Below are positions 63,204 to 64,000 of a stretch of DNA of 64,000 bases, one piece after another; position 1 is the first letter of the stretch, and each line of letters opens with the position of its first letter. The notes beneath the pieces were generated by a model that was given only the letters and a program-made list of their open reading frames with translations, had not been told where the DNA came from and made no database searches. The position numbers were made by a program, and so were the translations under genes. The stretch comes from Psychromarinibacter sp048262455 (GTDB lineage Bacteria; Pseudomonadota; Alphaproteobacteria; Rhodobacterales; Rhodobacteraceae), in assembly GCA_048262455.1 (NCBI GenBank), contig JBLXFD010000006.1, positions 99,095 to 163,094 on the forward strand. Direction: 5' to 3'.

Positions 63204-63466
63204 GTGTGCTTTGGGCTGGGATCAATCATCCGCTGCTCTGGCGGTGGCCGTCGGCAAAGGGACGAAAGCATCGTCTGCCGGAGGCACCGTCGAACGTCCG
63301 CTCAGGGCCGAGTGCGTATGCTGCACCTGCATTCGCTGCGGTCAGCGCGAGTGTCGCTGATGGGCTCAGACCGGTCGTTCTCTGCCGCTGCAACGCGACA
63401 TGTTATGGTTGTGCGCCAACAGCCAGTTGGCGTTGGGGGGATCGCGGCGGATCGGAGGTTACCCCC

Positions 63467-63738
63467 ATGTCCAAAGCCAACCTACCTGCCATCCGCGCCT
63501 ACCGACCCGCCTGGAACAAGGGCCGCCTCGTCGGCCAGAAGCGGCCACTTTTGCCGAAGCACGTGTGGGCGATCCGGGTCCGCTTGCGGGCAACATCCGT
63601 GCGGTGCAACTCCTGCTAGGCCACTCTAAGTTGAATAGCCCGGTTCGCTACCTTGGCGTCGAGCTCGAAGATGCTTTTGCGATAGCCGAGGCGGTTGAGA
63701 TTTGTGAGGCCGGGCCCCCAGACGAGGGCGGCCCTTAG
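63467..63738 (+). pseudogene. deleted tyrosine recombinase (phage-type integrase)
   Basis: The start MSKANLPAIRAYRPAWNKGR through LLPKHVWAIRVRL belongs to a small tyrosine integrase. After about residue 39 the frame breaks, and the typical C-terminus IRAVQLLLGHSKLNSPVRYL with the catalytic His and Tyr, plus VELEDAFAIAEAVEI, resumes in another frame and ends at 63738. The core with the catalytic Arg is missing, so it is an internally deleted remnant. The junction is near 63583-63590. Confidence 0.85.
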
Positions 63739-63880
63739 CCGACGTCGGAGGATCCCGCAGCGAAAGGCCGCTGTTCTTTTCAGAACGTTGAGCCGATGTC
63801 GGATGCCCCTGTGGGATAGGCCGCGGGGGTGCTGCCAGACTAATTCGAACCAGTCTCAGCTAGGACAGAACAGCTGCCCC

Positions 63881-64000
63881 TTACGCCGCGCAGAGACCGC
63901 GCCACTCGGCGAGAGCGGCGGCGCGGTTCTTCTTGAAGTTGGCTCGGGAGTAGAAGCTGCGCTCCGAGTTGAAGTGGTTGCTGACCGAGGCGTGGACGGA
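63881..64000 (-). CDS. IS6-family transposase, C-terminal end (partial)
   Basis: Thirty-nine residues at the window edge read VSNHFNSERSFYSRANFKKN and end AALAEWRGL plus three more residues. The pattern is the C-terminus of IS6/IS26-type transposases. The rest lies beyond base 64000. Its inverted end was not identified in the 140 bases before it. Confidence 0.8.
   Translation of the reverse strand, partial: SVHASVSNHFNSERSFYSRANFKKNRAAALAEWRGLCAA

Noticed and set aside
63206..63466. Frames upstream of the integrase remnant
   Set aside because: They are Cys/Ala/Arg-rich without family features. The segment looks like the integrase leader, including a small GCGCCAAC/GTTGGCG hairpin at about 63414-63432.
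57000..63500. A second copy of the tRNA-Ser 3' end as an attachment site
   Set aside because: I looked for the T-arm and acceptor sequence downstream and did not see a duplicate; the right border may be outside the window.

Overview
The window (about 64 kb, very GC-rich) looks like the chromosome of an alphaproteobacterium of the Rhodobacteraceae/Roseobacter group. The evidence is the nifR3-ntrB-ntrC-ntrY-ntrX-trkA-trkH-hfq-hflX order, an NtrC without the sigma-54 contact loop, a ChpT phosphotransferase, olsB-olsA ornithine lipid genes, class II DAHP synthase and an L21 protein with a helix-hairpin-helix tail. No species is claimed.

Layout. 1-12.3 kb: nitrogen two-component systems (dusB/nifR3 end, ntrBC, ntrYX), a C-H-D lipoprotein, potassium uptake (trkA, trkH), hfq and hflX. 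12.3-18.8 kb: DUF2177 protein, M48 protease, a low-GC PIN-like gene, an entericidin-like lipoprotein, a peptide-type solute-binding protein, a candidate small RNA with promoter and terminator, and hbdH between two inverted copies of a roughly 158-bp repeat. 18.9-24 kb: pseudouridine catabolism (psuK-psuG), rpsB-tsf and a LuxR solo. 24.2-32.2 kb: the phosphate regulon (phoR; pstS-pstC-pstA-pstB-phoU-phoB) with a three-half-site Pho box and a two-copy 214-bp tandem repeat. 32.2-38.8 kb: a PLP sulfur-metabolism enzyme, gamma carbonic anhydrase, gmk, yicC, a PAS-type protein, aroG and a GlxA-type AraC regulator.

38.9-46.6 kb: a branched-chain amino-acid type ABC operon (livJ-G, livF, livH-M) interleaved with five small secreted proteins of two cysteine-patterned families. 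This is the least expected arrangement in the chromosomal part. 46.6-56.9 kb: MocA-like transferase, GntR regulator, olsB-olsA, DUF3553, chpT, obg-proB-proA, a GNAT protein, rplU-rpmA and a DUF2059 protein.

56.98-64 kb: tRNA-Ser(CGA) followed by a mobile island. It holds a large serine recombinase with DUF2924/DUF3489 partners, a complete IS1182-family element with inverted ends, a low-GC gene whose C-terminus has a HEPN-like RX4H motif, a deleted tyrosine integrase and the end of an IS6-family transposase running off the window.

How parts fit together. Nitrogen (NtrBC/NtrYX) and phosphate (PhoR/PhoB/Pst) sensing are adjacent to the transport functions they control or resemble. Ornithine lipid synthesis (olsBA) is known in related bacteria as a phosphorus-free membrane response, but no Pho box was found at olsB here. 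The strongest candidates for undescribed biology are the five secreted proteins inside the liv operon, the PIN-like and HEPN-like low-GC genes, and the sRNA candidate at 16.7 kb.
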